NCBI RefSeq assembly: GCF_035917675.1 | Contig: NZ_CP109104.1 | Coordinates: 3,472,001-3,536,000 of the forward strand | Reading direction: 5' to 3' | DNA from: Streptomyces sp. NBC_01775 | Lineage (GTDB): Bacteria > Actinomycetota > Actinomycetes > Streptomycetales > Streptomycetaceae | Length of the DNA stretch: 64,000 bases | In this document: piece by piece, positions 50,835 through 59,208 of the stretch | Position numbering within the stretch: the first letter of the stretch is position 1 | How the letters are laid out: every line of letters begins with the position of its first letter | The notes under the pieces: generated by a model | Seen by the model: the letters and a program-made list of their open reading frames with translations, nothing else | The model's database searches: none | Told to the model about the DNA's origin: nothing | Made by a program: the position numbers and the translations under genes

Positions 50835-53396
50835 TCATTCGCCGGTGCCCAACGCGGCGACCGGGCTGACCCGGGCCGCGCGGCGGGCCGGCAGCAGCCC
50901 GGTGAGCGCCGTGAGCGCCGTCAACCCGACGAAGACGCCCACCAGTTGCCCGTACGGCAGGTCCAGCGGAGCGCCGAGGTTCAGCACCCGGATCGCCAGC
51001 CAGGCGTAGGGCACGCCGAGGGCCAGTCCCAGGACGCTGCCCAGGACGCCGTACAGGCCCGCCTCGGCACCGATCATGGTGCGCAGCCCGGCACGGCCGA
51101 GTCCCAGTGCACGCAGCAGGCCCGACTCGCGGGTGCGTTCCAGCACGGTGAGGCCGGTCGTGCTGGCGACGCCGACCACGGCGATCAGCACGGTGAGTCC
51201 GAGCAGCCCCAGCGCCGTGGTGGCCAGCAGGCTGATGTCGGCGTCGCTGCGTTCACGCTCCTCCGCGAGGACCTTCAGATGGACGTCGCCCTGGGCCCCG
51301 GCGGCCTTCGTGATCGCCTTCGCCGCCGCGTTGCGGCCCGCCTGCCCGCCCTCGGCGGCGTTGGCCAGGACATCGGTCGCCCGCGGCGGGGTGCCCGCCT
51401 TGTCGAGGTCGGCCGGTGCGAGGACCATGCCTGCGGTCAACGGGCCCTCATCGGGCAGTGTCGCGGCGACCGACGCGCGGATGCTGCCCTTCTTCGCCGC
51501 CTTGAGCGTGATGCTGTCGCCGGCCCGCACGCCGAGCTCCTCGGCGAGCGTCGCACCGAGGATCACCCGGCCGGGGCCGAAGTCCCGCACGTCCCCGGTG
51601 GCGGTGCGGATCTGCCGCAAGGACGGCAGCTCGCCCAGGTCCATGTCGGTGGCGGACACGCCGCCCGGTCCGGCCCCGCGGACGGAGACCTCGGCCGTTC
51701 GGTAGCTGGTCACGTCGGCGAGCTGCGGCAGCTTCTCGGCCCGGCGTACGAGATCGGGATCGAGGCCCTTCTCCGAGCCCTCCAGGTTGAAGTCCGCAGG
51801 CGCTTGGACGGCGAGCCGTCCGTCCGCGTAGCTCTGCATGCTGGTGATGCCGACGAGGGTGCCGGAGACCAGGGTGACACCGAGGGCGACGACCATCGAC
51901 ACGGCGGCGGCCCGGCGCGGGGCGCCGCCGACCCCGCTGACGGCAAGGTTGCCGGTGGGCCCGAGCCGCCGCAGCGGCCATCCGGCGCCGGCCAGCACCG
52001 GGCGGACCAGCAGCGGTCCGAGCGTGATGAGCGCGAGGAAGGCCAGCGTGCCCGACAGGACCGTCACCGTGAGATTGCCGGACGGCTCGTACGCCGGGTC
52101 GGCCCCTTCCGGCAACTGCCCGAGGACGACGCCGACGAGTCCGACGGCGGCCGTGGCGAGGACCAGCCCGATGCCGAGGCGTCCGCGGCCGACGCCGCGT
52201 TCGCCCGCCGAGGTGTCGGCGCTGCGCAGCGCCTGCAAGGGGGAGACACCGGCGGCGGAGACCGCCGGGGCGAGGACCGCGCCGACCGTCACCAGCACGG
52301 CGCCGGCCACCACCGCCAGCGCCGCCCCCACGGGCACCCCCGGTGCAGAGAGGTCCTGCCCGGCCGAGCCGGCGACCACCGGGGCGGCGTGACCGGCGCC
52401 GAGCGCCAGCAGGACGCCCGTCGTACCGGCGGCCAGTCCCACCACCGCCCCCTCGACGGCGAGGGCCCTCACGAGTTGGCGGCGGTGGGCCCCGATGGCA
52501 CGCAGCAGAGCCAGTTGCCGCAGCCGCTGGGCGAAGACGATGCGGAACGTCGACGTCGCGACGAGGGCCGCAGCGATCACGGCGACGGCGAGGAACATCG
52601 CGATGATGCGGAAGAAGTCCACGTACTGCTGCACCGCGTCGTGCGCCTCCTCGGCCCGCACGGCAGTGCCGGTGGTGATCTCGACGTGGGTGCCGTGGTG
52701 GTCGAGCACCTGGGAGAGCCGCTTGGACAACGCATGTGCTGACACCCCGGGTTCGGCGCGGACGTCGAGCCGGTCGGAGCCCTTCACGCGGCTCATGGCG
52801 TTGATGGTGGCCGCGGGGGCGTACGCCGTCTCCATCCGGTCGGAGCGGGTCGCCACCACTCCGGTGACGGTCGCGGTGACCGTCCTGGTCCGCTCGGGGT
52901 CGTCGCCTCGCGGGAACGGCATGCGGAGGCGGTCACCTGGCTCGATGCCCCAGTGCCGCGCGGCCTGCTGGTTGACGGCCACCTCACGGTGACCGTCCGG
53001 GTACGCGCCCGCAGTGACCCGCACCCGGGACAGCCGACCCCGGCCCGGGTCCGCGTTCAGTTGCAGCAGGCGGTCGGAGACCCCGGCGAGCGACACCTGA
53101 GTCTCGGTGCGGGCAGTGGCCTCGGCCACGCCGGGCACCTTCCGGGCGGCTCCGGCCCCGGCTTCGGTGATGCCCGGGCCGCCCCCGTCCGGGCTCGCGA
53201 TCAGGCTGGTCGCCGCCGGAGTGCCGCTGAAGTGGTCGAGGGTGGTCCGCTCCGTGATCTCCTGGGCCAGCACGGTGCCGAACACAACGAACGCGGCGAT
53301 GAGCACCGACAGGCCGGTCAGGGCGAGACGGCCCGGGCGTTGCAGCATTCCGGCGAGTTGGGTGCGCAGCAGGGCAGTGTGCGGTCCCCCGCTCAT
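50835..53396 (-). CDS. FtsX-like/MacB-type ABC transporter permease
   Basis: An 853-residue permease with two FtsX modules. Helix 1 (RLALTGLSVLIAAFVVFGTVL) is followed by an extracellular MacB core-like domain. Three helices lie at about 260-390, containing RQLALLRAIGAHRRQLVRAL. The second module begins with APRRAAAVSMVVALGVTLV and another exported domain, and ends with three helices containing RESGLLRALGLGRAGLRTMI and ARRAARVSPVAALGTGE. ATG 53396 overlaps the ATPase stop by ATGA. Likely exports a lipid, peptide or drug, or transmits a mechanical signal. Confidence 0.93.
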   Translation of the reverse strand: MSGGPHTALLRTQLAGMLQRPGRLALTGLSVLIAAFVVFGTVLAQEITERTTLDHFSGTPAATSLIASPDGGGPGITEAGAGAARKVPGVAEATARTETQVSLAGVSDRLLQLNADPGRGRLSRVRVTAGAYPDGHREVAVNQQAARHWGIEPGDRLRMPFPRGDDPERTRTVTATVTGVVATRSDRMETAYAPAATINAMSRVKGSDRLDVRAEPGVSAHALSKRLSQVLDHHGTHVEITTGTAVRAEEAHDAVQQYVDFFRIIAMFLAVAVIAAALVATSTFRIVFAQRLRQLALLRAIGAHRRQLVRALAVEGAVVGLAAGTTGVLLALGAGHAAPVVAGSAGQDLSAPGVPVGAALAVVAGAVLVTVGAVLAPAVSAAGVSPLQALRSADTSAGERGVGRGRLGIGLVLATAAVGLVGVVLGQLPEGADPAYEPSGNLTVTVLSGTLAFLALITLGPLLVRPVLAGAGWPLRRLGPTGNLAVSGVGGAPRRAAAVSMVVALGVTLVSGTLVGITSMQSYADGRLAVQAPADFNLEGSEKGLDPDLVRRAEKLPQLADVTSYRTAEVSVRGAGPGGVSATDMDLGELPSLRQIRTATGDVRDFGPGRVILGATLAEELGVRAGDSITLKAAKKGSIRASVAATLPDEGPLTAGMVLAPADLDKAGTPPRATDVLANAAEGGQAGRNAAAKAITKAAGAQGDVHLKVLAEERERSDADISLLATTALGLLGLTVLIAVVGVASTTGLTVLERTRESGLLRALGLGRAGLRTMIGAEAGLYGVLGSVLGLALGVPYAWLAIRVLNLGAPLDLPYGQLVGVFVGLTALTALTGLLPARRAARVSPVAALGTGE

Positions 53397-54196
53397 CGGG
53401 CGTCCTCCGGGGCTCGGAGCGCCCGGGTGACCGTCGCCGGCGTCGGTGAGTCCAGGTCGTCGACGACCTCTCCGTCGGCTAGGACGACGACACGTTCGGC
53501 GTGGGCGGCGGCGCGCGGGTCGTGGGTCACCATGACGACGGTCTGGCCCAGATCGCGCACCGAGGCGCTCAGGAAGCCGAGCACTTCCGTTCCGGACCGT
53601 GAGTCCAGGTTGCCGGTGGGCTCGTCGGCGAAGACCACTGCGGGGCGCGGGGTCAACGCGCGGGCCAGCGCGACCCGTTGCTGCTGGCCTCCGGACAGCT
53701 CACCGGGCCGGTGGGTCAGCCGGTCGCGGAGGCCCAGCACACCGACGAGGTGGTCGAGGTGGGTCCGGTCCACGGGTCGGCCGGCCAGATCGAGCGGGAG
53801 CGTGATGTTGTCCAGCGCCGTCAGCTGTGGCAGCAGGTTGAACGACTGGAAGACGAAGCCGACCTTGTCGCGCCGCACCGTCGTCAGTGCGCGCTCCGAC
53901 AGGCCGGTCAGTTCCGTCTCGTCGATCCGCACCCGTCCGGAGGTGGCGCCGTCGAGGCCGGCCAGGCAGTGCATCAGGGTGGACTTGCCGGAACCGGACG
54001 GGCCCATGATGGCGGTGAACCGGCCGCGGGCGAAGTCGACGGTCACCCCGTCCAGGGCCCGTACCGCGGTGTCGCCCTGACCGTAGACCTTGACCAGATC
54101 CTCCGCGCCGACGGCCGCGACACCGCCCTCGCTCCGCCCACGGGGCCCACTCCGCCGTGAGCTTCCGTCACGGCACTCAACTGCGTTGATATGCAT
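53393..54196 (-). CDS. MacB-type ABC transporter ATP-binding protein
   Basis: A 267-residue ATPase with a 27-residue extension before the domain. Walker A GPSGSGKSTLMH, Q-loop FVFQSFNLLPQLTA, signature LSGGQQQRVALARAL, Walker B VVFADEPTGNLDS and switch His VMVTHDPRAA are all intact. ATG 54196 follows GAGGGG at 10 bases. It lies 41 bases after a small membrane-anchored protein gene and is coupled to the permease. Confidence 0.95.
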   Translation of the reverse strand: MHINAVECRDGSSRRSGPRGRSEGGVAAVGAEDLVKVYGQGDTAVRALDGVTVDFARGRFTAIMGPSGSGKSTLMHCLAGLDGATSGRVRIDETELTGLSERALTTVRRDKVGFVFQSFNLLPQLTALDNITLPLDLAGRPVDRTHLDHLVGVLGLRDRLTHRPGELSGGQQQRVALARALTPRPAVVFADEPTGNLDSRSGTEVLGFLSASVRDLGQTVVMVTHDPRAAAHAERVVVLADGEVVDDLDSPTPATVTRALRAPEDAR

Positions 54197-54237
54197 GGTC
54201 TGTCTTCCCCTCACGGGCCGAATGTGCCGAGGAACGC

Positions 54238-54681
54238 TCAGGAACCGACCGGCGGGAATGTGAGAGTGCGCTTGGCGTCCTTGCAGTGCGAGTTGGCGGT
54301 GTCCGCCGTCTCCTTCTGCTTCGACTTCTTGGGGGCCGGGCCCTGCCCCTTGGCGTCTTCGGCGGCCCAGCTCTCGTACTTGGAGATCTGCAGCCCGAGG
54401 TAGCCGTCCCTCATCTTCTTGTGGCGCAGGTCCTGCGTGTCCTGCTGCCACTTCGTGACGGCGTCCTTGTCCTTGGGCAGGTTCCGTGTCTGGTCGACGA
54501 TCTTCTGGGCCAGGGCGCAGTCGGCGGCCGATGCCTGGCTCGGCTGGCTGCGCTGCTGCCACCAGTAGGTACCGCCGCCGAGCGCCGCCAGGAACACGGC
54601 CGCGACAACGCCGAGCACCCAGGCCTTCCGGTTCCGCGGTGCCTTCGAGTCGATGGTGGTGTCGGTAGCGATGGCAGACAT
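54238..54681 (-). CDS. membrane-anchored exported protein of the ABC operon
   Basis: A 147-residue protein: 20 cytoplasmic residues, one helix (AWVLGVVAAVFLAALGGGTYWW), and a hydrophilic, Lys/Gln/Asp-rich outer part with two Cys (CALAQKIVDQTRNLPKDK; ANSHCKDAKR) that could form a disulfide. ATG 54681 is 6 bases after GGAGG. It is first of the operon with the ABC transporter and lies directly downstream of the phased repeat array, so it is likely under that control. No family recognised. Confidence 0.8.
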   Translation of the reverse strand: MSAIATDTTIDSKAPRNRKAWVLGVVAAVFLAALGGGTYWWQQRSQPSQASAADCALAQKIVDQTRNLPKDKDAVTKWQQDTQDLRHKKMRDGYLGLQISKYESWAAEDAKGQGPAPKKSKQKETADTANSHCKDAKRTLTFPPVGS

Positions 54682-54697
54682 CAGAAGCCTCCGGAGA

Positions 54698-54762
54698 ATT
54701 GTCGATGAGCGCTTGAAAGCGCTGGTCCGCGCTTGTCAGCGCTTGTTTGCGGTCTCGACAAT
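54698..54762. promoter_or_regulatory. 10-bp-phased GCGCTTG repeat array within an inverted repeat
   Basis: GCGCTT-type units begin at 54709, 54719, 54729 and 54739, exactly one helical turn apart, with a degenerate fifth at 54749. Outer arms attgtcga (54698-54705) and tcgacaat (54755-54762) are perfectly inverted. The array lies upstream of the ABC operon and between it and a two-component system, so the response regulator may bind it cooperatively. Gap 54763-54928 has no other feature I can name. Confidence 0.6.
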
Positions 54763-54928
54763 CCTTGCTGCGGAGGGTGTTCCGGCGCGTCGGACCGGGA
54801 CACGAATCCCGCGTCGGGGCCCGTACGACCGGGGTCGTACGGGGAGCGGAGGCCGGGTCCTCCACCGGTACAACGCCGCGGCCCGGCACCTCGATCGGGC
54901 CGCGACAGTCGGGAGGCGTCCGGCCGCG

Positions 54929-55627
54929 TCAGTCGGCGGGGCGGACCAGCCCCGTCTCGTACGCCAGCACGACGGCCTGCACCCGGTCGCGCAGCTCCAG
55001 CTTGGCGAGGATCCGCCCCAGGTGCGTCTTCACGGTCGTCTCGGCGACGTACAAGCGGGCGGCGATCTCGGAGTTGGACAGCCCCTGCGCGACCAGCTCC
55101 AGCACACCCCGCTCCCGCTCGGTCAAGGCGGCGAGCCGGGTGTCCTTCCGCTGCGGTTCCGGGGTCAACTGCCCGGCGAAACGGTCGAGCAGCCGCCGGG
55201 TCACCCGCGGCGCCACCACCGAATCACCCGTCGCCACCACGCGGATCGCGGAGAGGAAGTCCTGCGGCGGCACGTTCTTGAGCAGGAAACCGCTCGCGCC
55301 GGCCTGCAGCGCGGCGAACGCGTCCTCGTCGTTGTCGAACGTGGTGAGCACGAGCACCCTGGGCGGGTCCGGACGCTCGCCGAGCCGCCTGGTGGCCTCC
55401 ACCCCGTCCATGACGGGCATACGAACGTCCATGACGACGACGTCGGCCGCGACCGTGTCCAGCAGCGCGAGAGCCTCGGACCCGTCGTCGGCCTCCGCGA
55501 CGACGACGATGTCGGGCTGCGCGTCCAGAACCATGACGAACCCGGCGCGCACCAGTGGCTGGTCGTCCACGACGACCACCCGGATCGGCCCGCCCGCACC
55601 GCCGCTGCCCGTACCGCCGTCGCTCAT
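54929..55627 (-). CDS. NarL/LuxR family two-component response regulator
   Basis: A 232-residue regulator. Receiver domain: VVVVDDQPLVRAGF, phospho-Asp in VVVMDVRMPVMDG (about residue 67), VLTTFDNDEDAF and conserved Lys in GFLLKNVPP. C-terminal LuxR HTH: LTERERGVLELVAQGLSNSE, IAARLYVAETTVKTHLGRIL. ATG 55627 overlaps the histidine kinase stop by ATGA. Such pairs beside FtsX-type ABC transporters commonly control the transporter, here possibly through the array at 54698-54762. Confidence 0.95.
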   Translation of the reverse strand: MSDGGTGSGGAGGPIRVVVVDDQPLVRAGFVMVLDAQPDIVVVAEADDGSEALALLDTVAADVVVMDVRMPVMDGVEATRRLGERPDPPRVLVLTTFDNDEDAFAALQAGASGFLLKNVPPQDFLSAIRVVATGDSVVAPRVTRRLLDRFAGQLTPEPQRKDTRLAALTERERGVLELVAQGLSNSEIAARLYVAETTVKTHLGRILAKLELRDRVQAVVLAYETGLVRPAD

Positions 55628-56829
55628 GCCGCCGTCCTCACCGGAAGTTCGACTCTGACCTGCCAGCCCGGCCCGAGCCGGGGGCCCGCACTGAACCGGC
55701 CGCCGTACACATCGACCTGCTCCCGCATGCCCACCAGCCCGTTGCCGCCGGAGGCGGGCACCATTTCCGAGCCGGAGCCGACGCGCTGCCCGGCCCCGTC
55801 GTCGACGACCTCCAAGGCCGCGGTGTCCTCGTCGAAGGTGAGGGTGACGGCGACGTGGGCGCCGGGACCGGCGTGCCGCAGCGCGTTCGTCATGCCCTCC
55901 TGAACGATCCGGAAAAGCGTCAACTCACCGGCGTTCGAGAGCCCGGCGGGCTTGTCCCCGATACTCAGATCCACGTGCAGCCCGGCGGCGCGGGCCCGCT
56001 CCACCAGCGGTTCGAGATGGTCCAGACCCACCCGGCGGCGGTCCTCGTCGCCCTCGCCGCCGGGCTCCTTCCCGCCCCGCAGCACCTTGACGATGTGGTG
56101 CATGTCCTCCAACGCGTCCCGGCCGGTGGCCGCGATCGTCCGCAGCGCCTCCTGAGCCCTGCCCCTATCCGTCTCGATCGCGTAACTCGCCCCGTCCGCC
56201 TGCACGGTCATCACCGACAGGCTGTGCGCCACCACGTCGTGCAGCTCCCGAGCGATCGCGGCGCGCTCCTCGGCGGCGGCCAGCCGGGCGAGCTGCGCGC
56301 GCTCCCGCTCCGCGGTGACGGCACGCTCCTCCAGGACTGCCACGTACAGCCGGCGGGTCCGCAGCACGTACGCCGTCAGCCACACCCCCACGCAGAACCC
56401 GGCAACCATCAGACCCTCGTTGAGGGAGTCCTGGCTGCTCGCCGAGGTGCCGGAGGACTCGCCCCAGTACGCCACCGCGACCCCCAGCACGACGACGCCT
56501 CCCGCGGCGTACACCTTCCACATCTGCTCGGTATGGCTCACCACCGTCACCATTGCCACGAGCAGGGCTCCGTCGTACCCCGTGATCTCTCCCGCCAACG
56601 GCTCGCGGGGAAGTGCAGCCAGCAGATACTGCGTCAGGGCGAGAGCGGAGACGACCGCCATCACGGTCAGGGGAAGACGCCTGCGGAACACCACCGCCAC
56701 CGCCATCGACAGCCCTATGAGCCAGTCGGCGCCGGTACCCTCGGACAGCGTCGAATAGGCGACCAGCCCGGCCAGTACCAGGTCGTATGCCCAGCGCATC
56801 CCCGACTTCGACGATATCCGGCCCAGCAT
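55624..56829 (-). CDS. HisKA_3-type sensor histidine kinase
   Basis: A 401-residue kinase with about five or six membrane helices in the first 165 residues (e.g. WLIGLSMAVAVVF, YAAGGVVVLGVAVAYW), a coiled helix (RAVTAERERAQLARLAAAEE), the phosphorylation site ARELHDVVAHSLSVM, and a HATPase domain with N-box EGMTNALRHAG and G-box GGNGLVGMREQV. No extracellular sensing domain is apparent, so it is of the intramembrane-sensing kind often paired with ABC exporters. The start is uncertain among GTG 56838, ATG 56829 and ATG 56799. Confidence 0.93.
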   Translation of the reverse strand: MLGRISSKSGMRWAYDLVLAGLVAYSTLSEGTGADWLIGLSMAVAVVFRRRLPLTVMAVVSALALTQYLLAALPREPLAGEITGYDGALLVAMVTVVSHTEQMWKVYAAGGVVVLGVAVAYWGESSGTSASSQDSLNEGLMVAGFCVGVWLTAYVLRTRRLYVAVLEERAVTAERERAQLARLAAAEERAAIARELHDVVAHSLSVMTVQADGASYAIETDRGRAQEALRTIAATGRDALEDMHHIVKVLRGGKEPGGEGDEDRRRVGLDHLEPLVERARAAGLHVDLSIGDKPAGLSNAGELTLFRIVQEGMTNALRHAGPGAHVAVTLTFDEDTAALEVVDDGAGQRVGSGSEMVPASGGNGLVGMREQVDVYGGRFSAGPRLGPGWQVRVELPVRTAA

Positions 56830-56928
56830 GGCCGCCACTGTACAGCGGTGATCACACCGCGCGGCCGGCCCTGTTGCCGACAGCCCCGCTGACCTCACGC
56901 TCAGCAGCACCGGCGCCCCCGCCGCGGG

Positions 56929-57531
56929 CTACAGCTCGTCGACGGCCGTGAGATCGATGTCGATGTCGAACGGCTCGTCGAGCGTGAGCCGGCCGTGGAA
57001 GTTGCCCCGCAGGGTGTAGCCCTTGGCCACCGGGTCCAGTTCGTAGACCCGGACGACGGGATGCGGGCTCTCCCCGGCCCGCTCGACCAGCCAGAAGTGC
57101 GGGATGCCCGCGGCGGCGTACTTGCGCGGCTTGGTGTCGCGGTCGCGCTCCTCGGAGTCGGGCGAGACGACCTCGACGGCGAGCAGGACGTCGGCGGCGT
57201 GGTACCAGGTCTGGTCGGGCCCGTTGACCGACTCGGCCTTGACGACCGACACGTCCGGCTCAGGGCCGTTTCGTCTGTTGAGGACGACGGTCATCTCCCG
57301 CTTCACCCGGAGACGGTCCCTCGGCGCGGACGCCCGAAGCCCGCTGACCAGCAGGTCAATGACATCAGCGTGGAAGTTGCGTTGCGGACTCGCGAAGACC
57401 AGGCTCCCGTCGATCAGCTCTGTGTGCGGCGGGAGGTCCGGCAAGGTCAGCAGGTCGTCCACGGTGTAGCCGTCCGGCGGGGGCACCGGCCAGGTGATCG
57501 TGTTGATCTCGGGAGCCGGTTCAGCGGTCAT
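56929..57531 (-). CDS. Uma2 family (DUF820) putative endonuclease
   Basis: A 200-residue PD-(D/E)xK-fold protein of the Uma2 family, expanded in actinobacteria and cyanobacteria. Visible pattern: PPHTELIDGSLVFASP with the first acidic residue, EPDVSVVKAE as the PD core, VLLAVEVVSPDSEERDRDTK as the ExK-like strand, and KYAAAGIPHFWLVE. Biological role is unknown. ATG 57531 is preferred because GGGAGGAACC precedes it. Confidence 0.9.
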   Translation of the reverse strand: MTAEPAPEINTITWPVPPPDGYTVDDLLTLPDLPPHTELIDGSLVFASPQRNFHADVIDLLVSGLRASAPRDRLRVKREMTVVLNRRNGPEPDVSVVKAESVNGPDQTWYHAADVLLAVEVVSPDSEERDRDTKPRKYAAAGIPHFWLVERAGESPHPVVRVYELDPVAKGYTLRGNFHGRLTLDEPFDIDIDLTAVDEL

Positions 57532-57621
57532 GGTTCCTCCCATGGACGGATCCCGCACGCCTCTTCACGTTACCGGGAGCGATACAGGGGCCGCGGCACA
57601 CGAAAGAGTGATCGACGGCCG

Positions 57622-58797
57622 TCAGTGCGGGGTGCGGGCGCCGCCGGTGGACTCGTAGCCCGCCACCGCCAGGGCGCGGTAGGCGGTGTAGGCGGAGGCG
57701 GGGTCGCCCTCGTCGACCCAGGGGACGGCGCCGACGTGGCCGTCGACCGCCGCGAGGGCCTCCAGCGCCTCTGCGTAGCGCTCGGCGCGGACCAGGAACC
57801 ACACCAGCAGGTGCAGGATGTGCGGGCGGACGGGGTGGTCCTCCTCGACCTGGTCGACGGCGAACTCGGCGGCCTCGATGGCCTTGGTGACCTCCTCGCT
57901 CTGGTAGAGGCCGCGGACCAGGTTGACCTCGGGCAGGTGCTCGTAGACCGCGAACAGCGGGAGCGCCGGCAGCAAGGTGCCCTCGGGGGCGTGGGAGGCG
58001 GCGGTGCGCGCGAAGGCGTCGGCCTGCTCCTTGGACCCGGCCCACTTCGCCGACCAGTAGGGCAGCGCCGCCAGGTGAGCGCCCATGTGGTCGGGCGCCA
58101 GGCGGCGCACGGTCGACCAGAGGGACTCGAAGTCGGCCTCGCGGTATTCCAGGTGGCGGGCGATGAACAGCTCGGTCAGGTGGGGCGTGGGGTCGGCGGC
58201 GGCGAGCTCGGCCGCGTCGTGGGCGACGTTGCGCGCCTCCTCCAGGATGATGCGGCGATCGTCGGAGCCGCCGGGCTCGGCCAGGGCCTGGAAGACGAGG
58301 AACTGCGCGTACACCTGCGCGCCGCCCGGGTCGCGGGGCTGCTGGGCGCGCCAGTCCCGCAGCCAGCGCCCGTCCGCCCGCCGGGAGGGCCCCTCCTTGC
58401 TGAAGGAGACGGCGTCCTCGGCGGGACCGGCCTCCGGCACCCCCTGCTCCCGGGAGCGGGCCAGCTCCATCGCCGCGGCGCCCGCCAGCGACTGCACCCG
58501 CTGCCAGCGCAGCTCGTGCTCGTCACCGGTGAAGGCCAGCAGCCGCGCGACCGGCTGCCAGTCCTGGGTGCGCTGGGTCTCCTCCAGCGCGTCGACCAGT
58601 TCGCGGTCCGGCCCCGGCAGGCGCACGTCGAGCTGGTCGGAGGGCACGAAGCCGTAGCCCGCCGACGGGTCGAGGGCCTGCGCGAGCCCGCGCGCCCCGT
58701 CCCGGCTGCCTTGGCGCAGCTGCCTGCGGCGCATCGCGGGGTAGGCCACCGCACCGAAGATGGCGGCGAGGGCAATCAGGAGGAGCAGGGCTTCCAT
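57622..58797 (-). CDS. membrane-anchored helical-repeat protein, unknown function
   Basis: A 391-residue protein with an N-terminal anchor (EALLLLIALAAIFGAVAYPAMRR) and a long helical region. Pairs of helices such as ELVDALEETQRTQDWQPVAR, NVAHDAAELAAADPTPHLTEL and YAEALEALAAVDGHVG suggest TPR-like folding without strict motifs. ATG 58797 follows GGAGACCCGACGCC. It is divergent from the cystathionine gamma-lyase gene. I cannot assign a function. Confidence 0.75.
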   Translation of the reverse strand: MEALLLLIALAAIFGAVAYPAMRRRQLRQGSRDGARGLAQALDPSAGYGFVPSDQLDVRLPGPDRELVDALEETQRTQDWQPVARLLAFTGDEHELRWQRVQSLAGAAAMELARSREQGVPEAGPAEDAVSFSKEGPSRRADGRWLRDWRAQQPRDPGGAQVYAQFLVFQALAEPGGSDDRRIILEEARNVAHDAAELAAADPTPHLTELFIARHLEYREADFESLWSTVRRLAPDHMGAHLAALPYWSAKWAGSKEQADAFARTAASHAPEGTLLPALPLFAVYEHLPEVNLVRGLYQSEEVTKAIEAAEFAVDQVEEDHPVRPHILHLLVWFLVRAERYAEALEALAAVDGHVGAVPWVDEGDPASAYTAYRALAVAGYESTGGARTPH

Positions 58798-58820
58798 GGC
58801 GTCGGGTCTCCACGCTCGGG

Positions 58821-58850
58821 GGCGCCTCCCGGCCGAAGGCTGGGGGAGGG
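58821..58850. repeat. dispersed repeat copy in the divergent region before the gamma-lyase
   Basis: ggcgcctcccggccgaaggc then tgggggaggg. This is the only intergenic copy of the family not between convergent genes. The surrounding gap 58798-59208 contains several hairpin repeats and no gene. Confidence 0.78.
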
Positions 58851-59043
58851 TCGGGTCGTCGGCTGGGCGGTCTGGCTGGCGCGGGCGGCCCGGCCGAGCC
58901 GCCCTGACTCCACCGTACGGCCCACTAGTGCCGTGACCGGCAGTGTTTGCCCGGAAGGAGCGTCGTCGTGGGGGCACCGCCCGCGCGAGCGGAGCCGAGC
59001 GTGGGGGAGCGTGCGATCGCAAGGCGGCCGGAAGCCCTTGATT

Positions 59044-59149
59044 GGGGTCTCCCCTGCTCGAACGAAGTTGAGAGCTTGGGGAAGGAGCTACCAGGGCTTT
59101 TGGCCAACGCGGCACTGGGGGCACCCCCTGCTCGGAGAGCTTGGGGGAG
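59044..59149. repeat. two copies of a second hairpin repeat family
   Basis: Copy 1 (59044-59084) and copy 2 (59115-59149) share CCCCTGCTCG ... GAGAGCTTGGGG, with the ends pairing as a stem. A related form lies at 58976-59008 and another at 61414-61452. They fill the region upstream of the gamma-lyase start, which lacks a strong ribosome site. Confidence 0.7.
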
Positions 59150-59208
59150 TGCGTGCCGGGCGGCGCGACGGGGCAAAGCTTGCCGGGAGGGGCACTAGTC
59201 TCGCCCCC

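Noticed and set aside
58925..59198. Two overlapping 83-codon frames on opposite strands
   Set aside because: Both are produced by the inverted-repeat elements in this gap; no ribosome site or domain.
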